Translations under genes and position numbers: made by a program
In this document: one piece after another, positions 45,543 through 55,169 of the stretch
Numbering within the stretch: the stretch's first letter is position 1
Layout of the letters: each line of letters starts with the position of its first letter
Notes under the pieces: model-generated
What the model was told of the DNA's origin: nothing
Databases searched by the model: none
Seen by the model: the letters and a program-made list of their open reading frames with translations, nothing else
Assembly (NCBI GenBank): GCA_964584595.1
Contig: CAZPAM010000006.1
Span: 1-64,000 of the forward strand
Source: Scalindua sp964584595
GTDB lineage: Bacteria > Planctomycetota > Brocadiia > Brocadiales > Scalinduaceae
Reading direction: 5' to 3'
DNA length: 64,000 bases

Positions 45543-45868
45543 AATTTATATTAAATGACTATTATTGAGACACAAAATTAACATTAATTTACCTACTCAA
45601 ATCTGTTGTTGTAATAATCCATCATACATCAATAAGTAATCTTTATCAAACAGTTTTGAATGATACCATTAATCTCCACGTTATAGAATTCTGCCAATAT
45701 GCCATTATTCCCTTCACAGAATACAGATATGGGTCAGACTTGATCCTGACTTTCTCATTGATTACCCCTATCTTTATAATTTATAATGAAGTGATTGATT
45801 TAATTCGCACGTAATCAAACAAACAAACTAAACAGATATATTATTTTTAACTAAATTACAAAATAACT
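45543..45868. other. Divergent spacer without a recognised gene
   Basis: A 326-base AT-rich region. GGGTCAGACTTGATCCTGAC (45731-45750) contains the imperfect dyad TCAGACTTGATCCTGA. No promoter is obvious. Confidence 0.45.
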
Positions 45869-47233
45869 ATGACTGCTGAAGTGAAGACAAAGCCTGGACA
45901 GCTGCCGACATTCTGGGATAGAGACGTTATCTTTTTCGCCAATATGTTATCTATTTTTTACGATAACCATGATGAGCTGGAAAGGCTCAGGCAACATATA
46001 ATGGGTGTGGAGACCTATGGAGGAAGGCTCGTCCCGATTATTAATCTCATATTCAAGGGAGATAATAATCTGCTTGTACTGGAAAAGCCTCCTGATCAAA
46101 CCTTGATACGTTATTTCCAGGATGACCTTGGCTTGAGCCTGCCAGACATCGTAATTTTATCACATAAAGTTTACGATAGCCTTATTACTCATGTTAACGA
46201 AATGCTCCATGATGAAATAAGCCCAACAGTAACCACGATCCATCAGCATGATGCAGCCTGGATAGATGGGTTTGTCAGCGATGACGTACTCATGAATATA
46301 GCAAGGGCCCTGAGCAAACCAACCGTTAGCAGTCTGGAAGGCAGTAGGAGAGGGAACAACAAATTCCTGCTCCATAATCATCTTTCTGAGCAGGGACTTC
46401 CTGTCTTCGATACTATACCGGCTGCATCACCAGACGATGTCCACGCCTGTATTTCCACGCTGCACAAACAGGGATACAAAAAGGCAGTGGTGAAAGCACA
46501 AATCGGAGCGTCAGGCATAGGTATGACCAGTTTTTCAACTACCGCCAGCAATGTAAACTCAATCCCGGAACACTTTTTCTTTGAAGGTCCCTGTATGGTA
46601 CAGGGATGGCTTGATGAAACAGTAACAAATGTACGTCAGCTGGGATCACCCAGTATTCAAATGTTTCTGAATGACAATACAGTATCTCTCTATGATATTA
46701 CCGAGCAAATTCTAAATGCGGACAGCGTCCATGAGGGCAACCTTTCCCCTCCATCTTATTTCTGCAGGGAAGATCCGGTTTACGAAGAGTTGTTTCGTCA
46801 GGCTTCCACTGCCGGCTCATGGCTTCATGATCAGGGATACAGAGGTACGGCAAGTGTTGACTTCCTTATTGTTGAACAACGTGGTAATATAGAAGTCAGA
46901 GTGTGTGAAATAAATGCACGAATTACCGGAGCTACCTATCCATCTGTTATTGCGAGGAATTTCCTTCCACATGATGCCTGGTTAATGAGAAACGTACGGT
47001 TTGCCAGGCCGCTGAAGGATACAAGCCTGCTAAAGATGCTCGACCAGGCCGGTTACCTTTATCATCCTGACATGCAGGAAGGCGTTTTACCCATAAACTT
47101 CAACCTCAACGAGGATGGCAGCGTTCAAAAAGGACAGTTTCTATGTCTTGGAAAAGTAATGGATGATTGCCAGAGCATGCTGGAACAAATAGAATCAATA
47201 CTTCCATTAAAATGGTATTATGACAGGGATTAA
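45869..47233 (+). CDS. ATP-grasp ligase, peptide-ligase (PGM1)-like
   Basis: A 454-residue ATP-grasp protein. The ATP-binding lysine and glycine-rich loop are in AVVKAQIGASGIGM (about 205-218) and the metal-binding E/N in VCEINARITGATYPS (about 350-364), a signature of ligases that join a carboxylate to an amine. The C-terminal EINARITG-YP form resembles pheganomycin-type peptide ligases. The N-terminal ~170 residues form the pre-ATP-grasp domain and contain no known motif. It is 15 bases upstream of an M20 peptidase gene in the same direction, suggesting that one enzyme builds, and the other trims, the same amide compound. Substrate unknown. Confidence 0.8.
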   Translation: MTAEVKTKPGQLPTFWDRDVIFFANMLSIFYDNHDELERLRQHIMGVETYGGRLVPIINLIFKGDNNLLVLEKPPDQTLIRYFQDDLGLSLPDIVILSHKVYDSLITHVNEMLHDEISPTVTTIHQHDAAWIDGFVSDDVLMNIARALSKPTVSSLEGSRRGNNKFLLHNHLSEQGLPVFDTIPAASPDDVHACISTLHKQGYKKAVVKAQIGASGIGMTSFSTTASNVNSIPEHFFFEGPCMVQGWLDETVTNVRQLGSPSIQMFLNDNTVSLYDITEQILNADSVHEGNLSPPSYFCREDPVYEELFRQASTAGSWLHDQGYRGTASVDFLIVEQRGNIEVRVCEINARITGATYPSVIARNFLPHDAWLMRNVRFARPLKDTSLLKMLDQAGYLYHPDMQEGVLPINFNLNEDGSVQKGQFLCLGKVMDDCQSMLEQIESILPLKWYYDRD

Positions 47234-47248
47234 ATATCAGGTGAAACG

Positions 47249-48367
47249 ATGACTCAATCTTCGACAGATTTACAGAAAAGGCTCGTAGCGCTGACAAGGG
47301 ATTTGATACTGATACCAAGCGATGCATCCCGTCCGGACGATATCGAACGGGCTTTTGAGTTTGTTATCAATCACGTAGAGTCGCTTGACAACATAGTGGT
47401 AAACAAATATTACCATAATGATATTCCATCATTAGTTGCCATTCCTAAAGGTGTAAAGCACCCTAAAATTCTCCTTTGCGGCCATATTGATGTCATTACG
47501 CATCCGGACGTTCATAGCTACCGTTCACAAATAGCTGATGGCAAAATAGTTGGTCCGGGATCAGCAGATATGAAAGGCCCTCTGGCAATTCTTCTGGAGA
47601 TTTTCATGAATTTACATATGCAGCATGATGACCTCCCGCTTGGACTGGCTATCACGTCTGACGAAGAACGTGGCGGCAACTCAGGTATGCGCTTTCTATT
47701 TGATGAAGTGGGGATCAGGTGCGATGTTGCCATGATTCCGGACGGAGGCTCTTTGAATGAGGTAACTGTGGAAGAAAAAGGGATACTTCATCTAAATATC
47801 CAGTGCAATGGACACTCTTCACATGCTGCACGTCCATGGCTGGGAAACAATCCACTGGAACATCTTATAGACGCAACTGTCCGCCTACGGGAAAACTTCA
47901 ATTCTTTAAAGACAGATGAAGACCATTGGCATCCTACCTGCGCTCTAACAATCGTTAAAACAGCAAATCAAACCGTAAACCGTGTACCATCTGAAGCTGA
48001 AGCTACTCTTGACATACGATTTCCAGCTCCATACACAGTAAGGGAAATGTTAAATCATGTTCGCAATTTGTTAGGTGAAGAAATCAACTCGCATACACTA
48101 ATCAGCGCAGAACCGACACTACTCTCACCAGATCCACTCTACCTTTCAGTCACCGAAGAAGTAACCGGAAAACCTACCAGCCAGGAAAAGGAAGATGGTG
48201 GAAGCGATGCCCGTTTTGTAGGACACCTTAACATCCCCGTGATCGTTTCCAGGCCTATTGTTGACGAATTGCATTCTACAGACGAATGGATAGATATCGA
48301 ATCTATGGAGACGTTCTACCGGATATATGAGCTTTATTTGAAACGAAAATTGCTTTCAGGTGATTGA
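47249..48367 (+). CDS. M20-family metallopeptidase (ArgE/DapE-like)
   Basis: A 372-residue di-zinc amidohydrolase. Metal ligands can be followed: GHIDVI, GSADMKGP with the bridging aspartate, SDEERGG with the catalytic glutamate pair and the final H in VDELHSTDEW. The dimerisation domain holds GHSSHAARPWLG. The family deacylates N-acyl amino acids or cleaves dipeptides. AGGTGA lies seven bases before the ATG. It follows the ATP-grasp gene by 15 bases, so both enzymes probably work in one pathway. It is not next to lysine or arginine synthesis genes. Confidence 0.9.
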   Translation: MTQSSTDLQKRLVALTRDLILIPSDASRPDDIERAFEFVINHVESLDNIVVNKYYHNDIPSLVAIPKGVKHPKILLCGHIDVITHPDVHSYRSQIADGKIVGPGSADMKGPLAILLEIFMNLHMQHDDLPLGLAITSDEERGGNSGMRFLFDEVGIRCDVAMIPDGGSLNEVTVEEKGILHLNIQCNGHSSHAARPWLGNNPLEHLIDATVRLRENFNSLKTDEDHWHPTCALTIVKTANQTVNRVPSEAEATLDIRFPAPYTVREMLNHVRNLLGEEINSHTLISAEPTLLSPDPLYLSVTEEVTGKPTSQEKEDGGSDARFVGHLNIPVIVSRPIVDELHSTDEWIDIESMETFYRIYELYLKRKLLSGD

Positions 48368-48387
48368 GTAATCCCTCAATTGCAATC

Positions 48388-49347
48388 TCACACCAATCCC
48401 TTATGAGTAAGCCATCTTTCTGCTTCGAGTGCCGCCATACAACCTGTACCGGCGGCAGTGATCGCCTGTTTGTAGTATGGATCCATAACATCACCGGCAG
48501 CAAAGACACCCTCCACACTTGTTGCCGTCCTCCATGGCTGAGGGGTACTGATAAAACCCTTCTTATCTAATTCCACACTGCCGTTAAGGAAAGAAGTATT
48601 TGGGGTATGACCAATTGCCATAAACAACCCTCCACAATCCAGGTCTGATTCCTCTTTGTTAATAGTACTTTGCAAACGCACACCTGAGATTATTTTGTCT
48701 CCCAGGACATCTACGAGAATGGAATTCCACTTGAACTCTAACTTTGGATTAGCTATAGCACGCTCCTGCATTATGGGACTTGCCCTGAGTTTATCACGAC
48801 GATGTACTAAAATGACTTTGCTTGCAAACTTTGTAAGATATAAACCTTCTTCAATTGCAGAATCACCACCCCCAATAACAACAAGGACCTTATCCCTGTA
48901 AGCGGGAAGCGCACCATCACATATTGCACATGCACTTACTCCTCCTCCGGAGTGTGCAAGTCTTTGTTCGTTTGGCAAATTCAGCCAATTTGCTCTTGCA
49001 CCTGTAGCAATAATAACGCTTAACGCCTCTACATCTTTATTTTCAGAAGTCTTTAACTGAAATGGATGTGAACTGAAATCAACAGATGTAATATCTTCTG
49101 TAAATATTTGAGTATCAAATCTCTTTGACTGTTGTTTAAACAGCTCCATCATCTCTGTCCCTTGTATACCCAAAGGAAATCCAGGATAATTCTCTACCTC
49201 GGTAGTATACATAAGCTGGCCTCCCGGTACCATAATGTTTGAGGGTTCTCCCTCATAAACAATTGGATCCAAGCTGGCTCTCGCTGCATAAATGGCTGCA
49301 GTCCATCCGGCCGGGCCGGAACCAATGATTATTATCTTTTCTGCCAT
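48388..49347 (-). CDS. trxB: Thioredoxin reductase
   Basis: A 319-residue FAD/NADPH disulfide reductase that recycles thioredoxin. The FAD motif IIGSGPAGWTAAIYAAR, the redox-active CAICDG, the NADPH-binding VVIGGGDSAIEEGLYL and the C-terminal GVFAAGDVMDP are all present. The ATG ending at 49347 has GGAG eight bases upstream; the frame extends to 49443 without family similarity. It converges on the M20 gene. Confidence 0.96.
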   Translation of the reverse strand: MAEKIIIIGSGPAGWTAAIYAARASLDPIVYEGEPSNIMVPGGQLMYTTEVENYPGFPLGIQGTEMMELFKQQSKRFDTQIFTEDITSVDFSSHPFQLKTSENKDVEALSVIIATGARANWLNLPNEQRLAHSGGGVSACAICDGALPAYRDKVLVVIGGGDSAIEEGLYLTKFASKVILVHRRDKLRASPIMQERAIANPKLEFKWNSILVDVLGDKIISGVRLQSTINKEESDLDCGGLFMAIGHTPNTSFLNGSVELDKKGFISTPQPWRTATSVEGVFAAGDVMDPYYKQAITAAGTGCMAALEAERWLTHKGLV

Positions 49348-49663
49348 ATCTTTTCTCCATTTAACTAGGAGCGTATTGCGACACGCCCCAACACGTTTAC
49401 ACGTTAAAAAAAAAATTCTATCATGCAAGCCCTTAAAATGCAAATGCGTATCAGAATAAAGGCTGAAACCGCCAATAGTATTTTAATAGGCCTTTAAGTA
49501 ATTGATTTATAAGTGGTATCTCAGTAAGGGTTTTGCTATATTTGTGACTCAAAGCCGGAAGAAGTGTATCATCCGTAACCTGTTTCTCCAGTTCTGTACC
49601 TACAGGACAATAGACCATTTTATAAAGCATGATATACCTTATCTTTTTCTAACAATCATTAAT
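49348..49663. other. Divergent spacer between trxB and flavoprotein
   Basis: 316 bases. AACACGTTTACACGTT with a following A-run lies near 49389-49410. No convincing promoter is seen; the frame of the flavoprotein runs back to 49502 but the sequence there does not look coding. Confidence 0.4.
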
Positions 49664-51058
49664 ATGACTGAAAACCGTTTACGTTTAAGAAATAATTCAC
49701 ATATTGCCATAATCGGCGGCGGCCCTGCAGGTAGTTTTTTTGCAAAAGATGCCATTCAAAATGCAAAGAAACTTGGAATAAACATCCAGATAACAATCTT
49801 TAACAGTAAAGACTTCAGCCAGAGAGGCCCGCGTGGATGCAATATGAGTGCTGCCGTAATTGCAAGCACATTACACGCAAAACTCATAAAGGACGGCATA
49901 ATATTACCGGAGCGTATTATACGCCAGGAGATAAAGGGATATTATTTCCAAACTGAGGAATACGGTATCGAGTTATACAAACCGGAACAGAGTGATAAAA
50001 GTAGCATACTTGCAGTATACCGAGGCAACGGCCCGCTTTACAGCACCCACACGGAAAGCCACAGCTTTGATGACTATCTGTTAAGGCACGTCATCGATCA
50101 AGGTGTAAAGGCAATTTACGAACCTGTACAGGAGTTAAAACTATCTTCTGATACTGACACCCCTGCAACTATAATTTATGGAAGAAACAACTCTTACAAG
50201 GAGATGAAAGCAGATCTTGTGGTAGGTGCATTTGGTATTAATTCAACAATAGTTAATAAAATTAAAGAATTAAATTTTGGTTACATACCTCCTAAAACCA
50301 TTAAGACATGTCAAATGGAGATACCATTAAGTGCAGCCTTCATAAAGAAATCCTTTAATGACAACATACAGGTCTTCGCACTCGGAATAAAACCCTTCAG
50401 ATTTGCATCGATGGTGCCAAAAGATAACTATGTCACCGTAAGCCTGGTAGGTACCAGAGATTTGACAAAGAAAGATCTGCTCAATTTTGTAAACCATCCG
50501 GTCGTCCGCAGGAAACTACCCCATGACTGGAAAATGCCTGATAAATACTGTATGTGTATACCCAAGATTACTCTTTCGCATGCAAAGAAGCCGTTTACTG
50601 ACAGATTTGTTATTGTAGGTGATGCAAGTATAACAAGGATATTCAAGAACGGACTCGAATCAGCCTATATAACATCACAGCTTGCCGCACAGGCAGCATT
50701 TGAGAATGGTATCTCAAGTGACGATTTTGATAAGTATTACTATAAACCTGCAAATAAATTACTTGCCATGGACAATTTGCTTGGCGCAGTGATCTTGATG
50801 CTCAGCGATTTTGTCACAAAACAGAACTGGCTGGTAAAGGCACGTCTATCATACGTTAAAAGTAGAAAAGGCTCCTGGATAGCAAATCACCTTAACAAAC
50901 TTCTGTGGAACATGGTCACGGGAGACGCCCCTTATAAAACAATATTAATGCAGGCACTTAATCCAGTTTTTCAAGTTATATTAATTCCAGTAACAATTAA
51001 GGCGCTTATCAAAGATATCTTTGGATTAATTGCTCTCCGCTTCGGATTAAAGCAATAA
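49664..51058 (+). CDS. FAD-dependent oxidoreductase, geranylgeranyl-reductase/hydroxylase-like
   Basis: A 464-residue flavoprotein. The N-terminal FAD-binding IAIIGGGPAGSFF (about 14-26), the later FVIVGDASITRIFKNGLESAY (with the GD motif that contacts FAD) and the helical C terminus place it in the broad p-hydroxybenzoate hydroxylase / geranylgeranyl reductase superfamily. A rare RGPRGCNMSA motif follows the first strand. C-terminal hydrophobic residues (VFQVILIPVTIKALI) may touch the membrane. It could reduce isoprenoid or polyunsaturated chains, or oxidise a ring; neither is shown. The start at 49664 is set by the FAD motif; no ribosome binding site is visible. Confidence 0.8.
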   Translation: MTENRLRLRNNSHIAIIGGGPAGSFFAKDAIQNAKKLGINIQITIFNSKDFSQRGPRGCNMSAAVIASTLHAKLIKDGIILPERIIRQEIKGYYFQTEEYGIELYKPEQSDKSSILAVYRGNGPLYSTHTESHSFDDYLLRHVIDQGVKAIYEPVQELKLSSDTDTPATIIYGRNNSYKEMKADLVVGAFGINSTIVNKIKELNFGYIPPKTIKTCQMEIPLSAAFIKKSFNDNIQVFALGIKPFRFASMVPKDNYVTVSLVGTRDLTKKDLLNFVNHPVVRRKLPHDWKMPDKYCMCIPKITLSHAKKPFTDRFVIVGDASITRIFKNGLESAYITSQLAAQAAFENGISSDDFDKYYYKPANKLLAMDNLLGAVILMLSDFVTKQNWLVKARLSYVKSRKGSWIANHLNKLLWNMVTGDAPYKTILMQALNPVFQVILIPVTIKALIKDIFGLIALRFGLKQ

Positions 51059-51166
51059 AGATGGAAAGCCAGCCTTAATTCATCATAAATAATTAAATAA
51101 CAAAGTAATGTTACTTTTAAAAGAAAGACTTTTACAAGTTCAATTTCTGTAAGCATAGTGTAGAAA

Positions 51167-52837
51167 ATGTCAAATAAACATATATTGATTGTTGAAGATG
51201 ATATTTCTGTCGCAAGGGACTTGCAGATGAATTTGGAGAGATTGGGGTATGTCGTAACAGCAACAATTTCTTCCGGAGAACAAGCTATCCAGAAGATAAA
51301 AGATGAAGGCCCTCCTGATTTAGTTCTGATAGATATTTCGCTACAAGGTAAAGTAGATGGAATTGAAACAGCCAGAACAATAAATTCCAGATTTGAAGTT
51401 CCTGTAATATACCTTGCCTCTAATGAAGAAAAATCGTTTTTTGAAAAAGCAAAATCAACAAATCCTTATGGATACTTAACGGAACTATTCAAAATAGATG
51501 AATTGCAAAAAGTTATTGAACTCGCACTCTACAGGCATAGATTGGATAAGGACAGACGAATGCTTGTTACAGAGTTAAAGAATGAGATAGTTGAACGGAA
51601 TCGTATCGAGGAAGAATTAGAAACACACGTTCGTCAACAGAGAGCTATTACCTTCCTTGGGCATAAGGCCCTGATAAACCATGACCTGACTGACCTGATG
51701 AATGAAGTGGTAAGAAAAGTTTCAGAAACATTGAACAATGAATACTGCAAGGTACTTGAACTACTGCCTGATGGTAAAGAAATGCTGCTGCGAGCCGGTG
51801 TGGGCTGGAAGGAAGGCCTGGTGGGAAACGCCACTGTCCATACTGGATCAGATTCACAGGACAGTTACGCTTTGAATTCTAATAAACCTGTAATCGTGGA
51901 GGACTTGAAGGCTGATACGCGATTTTCAGGCCCTCCGCTTTTACACGAACATAATGTAGTCAGTGGAATGAGCATTACCATTCAAGGCCCTGATGGTCCC
52001 TGGGGAGTGTTGGGTACACATACAACCAGACATGTAACGTTTACTAAAGACGATATCAATTTCCTCCATTCCGTGGCAAATATCATTGCCAATGCGATAG
52101 TCCGTAAGAGATCAGAAGAACAATTGGTTGAAAAGGCAACGGAAGTAGAGAACGCGCATAAGGGATTAAAGGACTTTGTTTACACGGTATCACATGATTT
52201 AAAGGAGCCTCTGTTTTCAATTGATGGCTATTTCACCAGGTTATATGAGAACAACAAGGATGCATACGATGGAAAGGACAAGCGTTACTCAGACAGAATA
52301 AAAGCAAACATAAAGCTGATGTCAGACAGAATTCATGAGATTTTAGAAGTTTCAAAGATTGGGTTGGTGGCTTACAACTTTACAGATAATGCCAGTGAAG
52401 ATATTGTTAAGAATACAATAAAAACGCTGGAAGATAAAATAGAGTCAAACAATATTAATGTCTTAATTAATCACGACCTGCCAAACGTTTCGTGTGACGA
52501 CAAAAGAATGAGAGATGTATTTTTCAATTTAGTTACTAACGCAATTAAATTTATGGGTGACGACAAACAGAGACAGATCACGATTGGATGTAACAAAGAA
52601 GGAGATTGTCATAAATTCTTCGTAGAGGATACTGGTATTGGAATACGAAAAGAATGCCAGGATAATGTGTTCAAGATATTCTGCAGGCTTAAGGATGTAG
52701 AAGTAGAGGGAACCGGAGTTGGGTTGGTAATAGTCAAAAAAATTATTGAGGTTCACAGAGGGAAGGTATGGGTAGAAAGCCCCATCGCCAGAGGAAAAGG
52801 TTCACGGTTTTGCTTTACGATGCCTATATCCAGGTAA
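51167..52837 (+). CDS. Soluble hybrid sensor kinase (REC-GAF-HisKA-HATPase)
   Basis: A 556-residue cytosolic kinase. The receiver (about 5-120) has VEDDIS and LVLIDISLQG with the phosphoacceptor, but YLTEL replaces the usual K-P loop, so the lysine is missing. A GAF domain (about 160-315), a coiled coil and HisKA with VSHDLKEPLFSIDGY follow, then HATPase (NLVTNAIKFMG, EDTGIGI, GTGVGLVIV). The kinase core is very close to that of the membrane kinase at 7854-10631 (for example SHDLKEPLF and AIKFMGD), so one is a copy of the other with new input domains. It converges on the cyclase gene with five bases between. Confidence 0.92.
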   Translation: MSNKHILIVEDDISVARDLQMNLERLGYVVTATISSGEQAIQKIKDEGPPDLVLIDISLQGKVDGIETARTINSRFEVPVIYLASNEEKSFFEKAKSTNPYGYLTELFKIDELQKVIELALYRHRLDKDRRMLVTELKNEIVERNRIEEELETHVRQQRAITFLGHKALINHDLTDLMNEVVRKVSETLNNEYCKVLELLPDGKEMLLRAGVGWKEGLVGNATVHTGSDSQDSYALNSNKPVIVEDLKADTRFSGPPLLHEHNVVSGMSITIQGPDGPWGVLGTHTTRHVTFTKDDINFLHSVANIIANAIVRKRSEEQLVEKATEVENAHKGLKDFVYTVSHDLKEPLFSIDGYFTRLYENNKDAYDGKDKRYSDRIKANIKLMSDRIHEILEVSKIGLVAYNFTDNASEDIVKNTIKTLEDKIESNNINVLINHDLPNVSCDDKRMRDVFFNLVTNAIKFMGDDKQRQITIGCNKEGDCHKFFVEDTGIGIRKECQDNVFKIFCRLKDVEVEGTGVGLVIVKKIIEVHRGKVWVESPIARGKGSRFCFTMPISR

Positions 52838-52842
52838 CACTC

Positions 52843-55143
52843 TCACTTTGATGTCATTACCCAAACGCCATTCCATTCCCCATCAGGAGGATTCTCTTTC
52901 ATGTGATTGCAGCGTTCAATATATGTTGTAGAAAGTTTATCGTTCGGATTAAGAGCAAGTGCCTCCTTGAAAGCATCAATAGCTTTATCCCACTTGGCTT
53001 CGCGATAATACTTTATGCCACTCTTAAAACAGCTTACAACTTCCATCACGTTCGGGAATGCCTCGTCCGTATAATAATCCAGGACTTCACATATCCCGAC
53101 AGGTTTGGTCTTTCCCTTAACGACTACCAAATCAATTTCACGAATACGATAAGTACCACGCAATTTCTTAAATGTGTTCTCACTAATCAGAATACGTGCA
53201 CTATACTGTTTACATGCACTTTCAAGTCTGGCAGCCAGATTAACACCGTCGCCGATCATAGTATAATCCATTCGTTTTGGTGAACCAATATTACCTGATA
53301 CAACCATATCGGTGTTAAGGCCAATCCCCATATCCACAGGCTTTTTCCCCTCGGCAAGACGCTTCTGGTTCCAGATATTCAGCTCAGAAATCATAGAAAT
53401 AGCAGCACGAACAGCACGATCCTCATCGTCATCGTGAGGCAAAGGCATTCCAAAAGCAGCCATTATGGCATCACCAATAAATTTGTCCAACATACCGCCT
53501 TCACGTTGAATACAGTCTACCATGACGGTAAAGTATTCGTTCAAAAGACTAACTGTACCTTGTGCGCCCAGTTCCTCCGTAATTGTAGTAAAGCTTCTTA
53601 CATCAGAGAATAGTACTGTGGCCGTAACGCTTTTACCTCCAAGAATATCCTCACCACCTTCTAAAAGCTGATCAGCAATCCCGGGATCCATATATCGTGA
53701 CATCGTTGATTTCATGCGTTTTTCACTGCTAATATCCTCAATCATGATCATGGATCCAAGCTTTTCACCTTCACTATTTTTTAGTGGCAGGATAGTCAGA
53801 TTCACCGAAAGCTTTTCTCCTCCGAATTCCATCTCTGCGTCCATAGAAATATCAGACTCCTGCGTCTTTTCGACACGTTCAATCTTCTCTAAAATCCAGG
53901 CATTGCTATCGACAAAATACTCTACTGCTTTTTTCTCTATGACATCAATATGTGAAACCTGCATAATTCGTAAAGCAGAAGCATTACACGTGACAATCTT
54001 TCCTTCGTCGTCCAGTGTAACCACTCCGTTAGACATACTCTCCAGCATGCCTTCATTGTAATTTTTTATATTCTGAACGTCATCAAAGAGCTTTGCATTT
54101 TCAAGCGCAATAGAAACCTGTGCAGTAAAGGCCTTCAATCGCGATTCGTCTTCACTTGTGAACGTGCCGCTGTGTTTATTCAAGACCTGTGTCACACCGA
54201 TAGTTTTGCCATCCTTGTTTATAATCGGTACACAAAGAATCGAACGGGTAAAGTAACCGGTTTTCTTATCGAAGACAGGGTTGAATCTTAAATCGGCGTA
54301 TGCATATGGAATATTAATTGTTTCTCCGGATGCAAATACGGCCCCCGCAATTCCCACGTGATTGGGAAGGCGAATTTCCCCAATGGAATCACCTTGAGCA
54401 ATCCTTGAAAAGAGTTCTTCTTTCTTTTCGTCATTTAAAAAAAGTGTTGATCTCTCTGCATTAAGCATTTTAGTTGCTTCATTCATCACCTTCTGCAGCA
54501 TCGTACCAAGATCAATCTCAGATGTCACATCAGAGACTATGTTGAGAAATTCCATCTCCTGTGCTCTGGACCTTTGCATAGATTCTACATATTGAACATT
54601 CTGTAAGGTAGTCGCTGTCTGAGTAGTCATTGCCTCCATGAGGTCCAGGTCCCTTTTATTAAATTTCCCTTTTTTCTTGTTGAGTGACTGGATAACGCCT
54701 ATGATATTTCCTTTAACAGTCCTGACAGGTGCACAAAGTATGCTTTTTGTAATAAATCCAGTTTGCTCATCTATTAATTTATTGAACCGCTGATCCTTAT
54801 AAACATCATGAATAATGACACCCTCACCGGATGTATAAACATGACCTGCAATTCCAGATGAATTCAGGATCCTGATTTCGCGTAGATTGTTCCCAAGGGC
54901 TATGCGTGAGTATAGCTCGCCGGTCTGAGGGTCATTCAAGAAAAGAGTACTGCGTTCTGAATTAGTCTCCAATGCAGTAATATCCATGATAGTTTTGAGG
55001 ACCTCATCCAATGTATCCAATTCCGCCATCTGCCTTGAAACATTCAGCAACAATTCCATCTCCTGGAGTTCTTTACGATTATCTGTACCGCCATTCCTCT
55101 GCAACGTCTTAGCTGGAGATTTGGAAGTTTTATTTTTAGCCAT
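52843..55143 (-). CDS. GAF-GAF-PAS class III adenylate cyclase
   Basis: A 766-residue cytosolic cyclase like cyanobacterial CyaB. Two GAF domains (about 40-190 and 205-355; each with SERSTLFLND or AERSTLFLND), PAS (about 365-480) and a class III catalytic domain (about 505-690) follow. Catalytic residues are visible: metal aspartates in LFSDVRSFT and FIGDAIMAAFG, the substrate lysine in MLDKFIGD and the transition-state N and R in GDGVNLAARLE. DYTMIGD points to ATP rather than GTP use. One TPR-like unit (about 710-755) closes the protein. The first gene is the coiled-coil protein at 55170, 26 bases upstream in transcription. The tandem GAFs suggest cyclic-nucleotide feedback. Confidence 0.93.
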   Translation of the reverse strand: MAKNKTSKSPAKTLQRNGGTDNRKELQEMELLLNVSRQMAELDTLDEVLKTIMDITALETNSERSTLFLNDPQTGELYSRIALGNNLREIRILNSSGIAGHVYTSGEGVIIHDVYKDQRFNKLIDEQTGFITKSILCAPVRTVKGNIIGVIQSLNKKKGKFNKRDLDLMEAMTTQTATTLQNVQYVESMQRSRAQEMEFLNIVSDVTSEIDLGTMLQKVMNEATKMLNAERSTLFLNDEKKEELFSRIAQGDSIGEIRLPNHVGIAGAVFASGETINIPYAYADLRFNPVFDKKTGYFTRSILCVPIINKDGKTIGVTQVLNKHSGTFTSEDESRLKAFTAQVSIALENAKLFDDVQNIKNYNEGMLESMSNGVVTLDDEGKIVTCNASALRIMQVSHIDVIEKKAVEYFVDSNAWILEKIERVEKTQESDISMDAEMEFGGEKLSVNLTILPLKNSEGEKLGSMIMIEDISSEKRMKSTMSRYMDPGIADQLLEGGEDILGGKSVTATVLFSDVRSFTTITEELGAQGTVSLLNEYFTVMVDCIQREGGMLDKFIGDAIMAAFGMPLPHDDDEDRAVRAAISMISELNIWNQKRLAEGKKPVDMGIGLNTDMVVSGNIGSPKRMDYTMIGDGVNLAARLESACKQYSARILISENTFKKLRGTYRIREIDLVVVKGKTKPVGICEVLDYYTDEAFPNVMEVVSCFKSGIKYYREAKWDKAIDAFKEALALNPNDKLSTTYIERCNHMKENPPDGEWNGVWVMTSK

Positions 55144-55169
55144 TTTTTATCCTATCGAGAATTAGTTAG

